Assembly (NCBI GenBank): GCA_025451095.1
Contig: JANWLB010000003.1
Location: 1 to 34,995 of the forward strand
Source: Alphaproteobacteria bacterium
Lineage (GTDB): Bacteria > Pseudomonadota > Alphaproteobacteria > Micavibrionales > Micavibrionaceae
DNA length: 34,995 nt
Direction: 5' to 3'
In this document: one piece after another, positions 32,818 through 34,995 of the stretch
How the letters are laid out: every line of letters starts with the position of its first letter
How positions within the stretch are numbered: position 1 is the stretch's first letter
Notes under the pieces: generated by a model
What the model was told of the DNA's origin: nothing
Seen by the model: only the letters and a program-made list of their open reading frames with translations
The model's database searches: none
Made by a program: the position numbers and the translations under genes

Positions 32818-34092
32818 TCAGGCTGTCTTGACTTTGGTTTTCTCTTTTTCTTTTGAACCTCCGCCTGAGGCGGCTTCTTTTTCAGCCAGATGCAAGGAAA
32901 AATCTCTGTAATTCCTAAGGCGGCTGAGCTGTATTTTGGCGGCGGTTATAAAATTCTCGCAAATGTTTTTCTCTTCCTTGCTCTGAACTTTTTCTTTCAG
33001 GGCCGTCATGACGGGAAGAAGGACCCGGTAATAGGTCTGGTTCGCAGCCAGTACCTGTTCCTCGGCGCGCATGATCAGCTCTTCGTGCCGGGGATGATTG
33101 GTCTGAATTTTATCTATGACATGACTGAGAACGCGGCGCATTGAGCGGGGAGCCCTGGGGCCGGGAATCAGAAGAAACGAAGCGAGGGTTATGCCATCCG
33201 TTTTTTCGCCTATATCCGGCAGATGGAAGCTCAGATCCTTTACGGGATCGGCGACGTCTTTGTGCTTCGCGATTTTAGGGGCGGAGTGCACCCTTAAAAT
33301 GCCCAGATCCTGCAAATCGATATCCAGTGGAACGGACCGTGTGAAGGGTGGGTCCTGGTCGACATAGCCATAGTTGAGCCAGGTATCGAGGGAATCGTAG
33401 GGGCCGTAATAGGCAAAGCATTCATTGGGGTTGTAACCCCTGTCTTCGGAAAGCGGCGGGGAACGGCCTATGCTCAGGTAGTTCTCTTCAAATTCCGCGC
33501 CGCCCTGAAAATAAGCGCCCCTGTGGTGATGGTTCATAAAATCAATGATGGGCATCAGGACAATGGTGGGCTCGGTGTCTCGTTTGTTCCTGTAGCCAAG
33601 GGTTCTGGTTCTCAGAAAAGAGTCGATAATAAGCTCTTCCCGCTTTCCCTCGCTCATCAGTTGTTCAAAGTGGAGAATGTTTCCAACGTTTCTTCCGCGT
33701 TTCACCAGTGCCAGAATTTCTGGCTTGTCCATTAAAAAAATCCAGGGCGATGTCTTGATGTGTTGGGGGACTTTTTTTGTAAGATTATAGAGTTCAAGAA
33801 TGGTTTCCATGATTTTGACGGCTTGTGGGGGTATATCCGGCTCATGGGACTTGATGACAAATTCATCGTTGACTATAGAAAGTTTGAATTTTTCGACAGG
33901 GGCCAGGGAGTCGTGGTGAACGCGGATCAGGGGCTGGCGCTTGTCGCTCGGCGGCGCTTCTATGGTCAGGTCGCCGCCCGATTCTTTCAAAATTATATTT
34001 TCAGCGAATGTGCCGCCGTTCTCTTTTGTCAGCGTATAAAGCCTCTCGATGCAACGCTCGATTTCCTTGTTTTCCGCGATAATTTTTACCAT
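32818..34092 (-). CDS. SET-domain protein, SETD3/Rubisco-LSMT-like
   Basis: A 424-residue cytosolic protein that looks like a SET-domain protein methyltransferase of the SETD3/Rubisco-LSMT/Rkm type. MPIIDFMNHHH (residues 180-190) matches the cofactor-binding PxxDxxNH motif. ECFAYYGPYDSLDTWLNYGYVD (224-245) matches the catalytic-Tyr motif usually written YGxxxNxxLLxxYGF, with Tyr228/Tyr229 and Tyr241. The helical C-terminal part (about 315-400) resembles the substrate-binding domain of that group. The N-terminal GxG-type motif is not obvious, so the cofactor site may be unusual. The last 20 residues are Lys/Ser-rich. Substrate unknown. Flanks are tRNA-Val (convergent) and ald (divergent). GGGG lies eight bases before the ATG. 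Confidence 0.7.
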   Translation of the reverse strand: MVKIIAENKEIERCIERLYTLTKENGGTFAENIILKESGGDLTIEAPPSDKRQPLIRVHHDSLAPVEKFKLSIVNDEFVIKSHEPDIPPQAVKIMETILELYNLTKKVPQHIKTSPWIFLMDKPEILALVKRGRNVGNILHFEQLMSEGKREELIIDSFLRTRTLGYRNKRDTEPTIVLMPIIDFMNHHHRGAYFQGGAEFEENYLSIGRSPPLSEDRGYNPNECFAYYGPYDSLDTWLNYGYVDQDPPFTRSVPLDIDLQDLGILRVHSAPKIAKHKDVADPVKDLSFHLPDIGEKTDGITLASFLLIPGPRAPRSMRRVLSHVIDKIQTNHPRHEELIMRAEEQVLAANQTYYRVLLPVMTALKEKVQSKEEKNICENFITAAKIQLSRLRNYRDFSLHLAEKEAASGGGSKEKEKTKVKTA

Positions 34093-34249
34093 ATGAAATT
34101 CCCCGGGGCCCTTTTGTGACCGCTACATCGTTGCACATCAGGGCAGGCGTTTCAAGAAAGGCCGTGGGGGATTGCCCATGCTGCGTTGCGCATTGAAAAA
34201 TCCCGCAAAAAAGGCTAACAGATAGGCTTGAGCAGGGAGAGTGGGCTTC

Positions 34250-34995
34250 ATGATTATCGGCTGTCCAAAGGAAATCAAGGCGCAGGAGCACAGGGTCGGA
34301 CTTGTTCCTTCTTCGGTGAAGGAATTCGTTGCGCACGGTCACAAGGTTCTGGTTGAATCCGGTGCCGGTAACGGCATCAATTTTTCAGACGCTGATTATA
34401 TGGCTGCCGGCGCGGAGATCGGCAAGACGGCGAAGGACGTTTTTGCGCAGGCCGATATGATCATCAAGGTCAAGGAGCCCCAGGCGCAGGAATGCGTGAT
34501 GCTTCGTGAGGACCAGGTGCTCTTCACCTATCTTCACCTGGCCGCTGACCCCGAGCAGGCGAAGGGGCTCATGAAATCGCGCTGTGTCGCTATCGCCTAT
34601 GAAACCGTGACAGGCCGCGATGGACGCGGCTTGCCGCTGCTGGCGCCGATGAGCGAGGTGGCCGGCCGGCTTTCGGTTCTGGTGGGTGCTTTCAATCTTC
34701 AGAAGCATGCGGGGGGAACGGGCCGCCTGATTTCCGGTGTGCCGGGTGTTCTGCCGGCGCGAGTCCTCGTCATCGGCGGTGGCGTGGCGGGTTTCAACGC
34801 GGCGCGTGTCGCGGTCGGCATGGGGGCGGATGTCATGATCCTGGACAAAGACCATGACCGCATGCGTTTTCTCGACGATTATTTCCGTGGCGCCGCGCGC
34901 GTGGTCTATTCCAGCCGCGATGCGATCGAAAAGGCGCTGCCGTCTGCCGATCTGATCATTGGCGCCATCCTTATTCCCGGCGCTTCGGCGCCCAA
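34250..34995 (+). CDS. ald: Alanine dehydrogenase, 5' part (runs off the window)
   Basis: Converts alanine to pyruvate and ammonia with NAD, or the reverse. 248 codons of an expected 370 or so are present; the gene continues past the edge with no stop. Visible residues match known Ald enzymes: CPKEIK at the start, Arg15, Lys75 in VKEPQ, His96 in FTYLHLAAD, AYETVT, LAPMSEVAGR and the Rossmann motif IGGGVAGFNAA. IIGAILIPGASAP lies at the edge. Conserved Lys75 and His96 and the lack of transhydrogenase features favour Ald over PntA. The ATG at 34250 follows AGGGAG at moderate distance. The 157-base divergent gap to the SET gene shows no promoter I can defend. Confidence 0.93.
   Translation, partial: MIIGCPKEIKAQEHRVGLVPSSVKEFVAHGHKVLVESGAGNGINFSDADYMAAGAEIGKTAKDVFAQADMIIKVKEPQAQECVMLREDQVLFTYLHLAADPEQAKGLMKSRCVAIAYETVTGRDGRGLPLLAPMSEVAGRLSVLVGAFNLQKHAGGTGRLISGVPGVLPARVLVIGGGVAGFNAARVAVGMGADVMILDKDHDRMRFLDDYFRGAARVVYSSRDAIEKALPSADLIIGAILIPGASAP

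Noticed and set aside
34001-34342. Minus-strand frame of 113 codons crossing the SET gene start and ald
   Set aside because: It overlaps the 5' ends of two better-supported genes and the gap between them. It has Arg/His-rich composition and no motif.

Overview
The window looks like chromosomal DNA of an alphaproteobacterium. CckA, the FliR-FlhB flagellar export pair, a GTTC-N7-GTTC box before recA, LDH-type malate dehydrogenase, topoisomerase IV ParE and a tig-clpP-lon-hup block all fit that class, and no insertion sequence, phage gene or CRISPR array is visible. A deep-branching or Micavibrio/Rhodospirillales-like lineage is possible, but I cannot place it from sequence alone. Coding density is high and no gene-free stretch exceeds 300 bases.

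Layout. 1-4434: fliR, flhB and cckA, co-directional, joining flagellar export to the cell-cycle kinase that feeds CtrA. 4391-6108: three unrecognised genes, mostly membrane proteins. 6109-8222: recA with candidate LexA sites and a strong terminator, then a Crp-type cyclic-nucleotide regulator. 8207-9455: a perfect TGTGA-N6-TCACA operator followed by a class I (animal-type) cyclic-nucleotide phosphodiesterase. 9452-12005 (minus strand): mdh, smpB, a small AT-rich membrane protein and nfi. 12291-16365: two exported proteins that share a Cys-bracketed N-terminal domain, one ending in a TcpQ-like domain and the other carrying long coiled coils. 16582-18393: a PAS-GGDEF-EAL protein with a degenerate GGDEF. 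18421-20451 (minus): parE. 20545-22567: a tandem hotdog thioesterase and an exported protein of unknown function. 22639-24069 (minus): glnA. 24264-26745: tRNA-His, nnr and a TSUP permease. 26820-32248: tRNA-Leu, tig, clpP, lon and hupB, with clpX missing from its usual place. 32392-34995: a small unknown gene, tRNA-Val, a SET-domain protein (minus) and the 5' part of alanine dehydrogenase.

How the parts may work together. The Crp-like protein keeps the cyclic-nucleotide contacts and the Arg-Glu recognition pair of E. coli CRP. The only CRP-type operator I noticed lies between it and the phosphodiesterase, so a feedback circuit limiting the second messenger is the simplest reading. CckA signals towards CtrA, and a TTAA-N7-TTAA CtrA-type box sits just before lon, next to a heat-shock-type promoter, so Lon may be under both stress and cell-cycle control. 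The most novel items are the phosphodiesterase module, the SETD3/Rubisco-LSMT-like SET protein and the tandem exported pair at 12291-16365.
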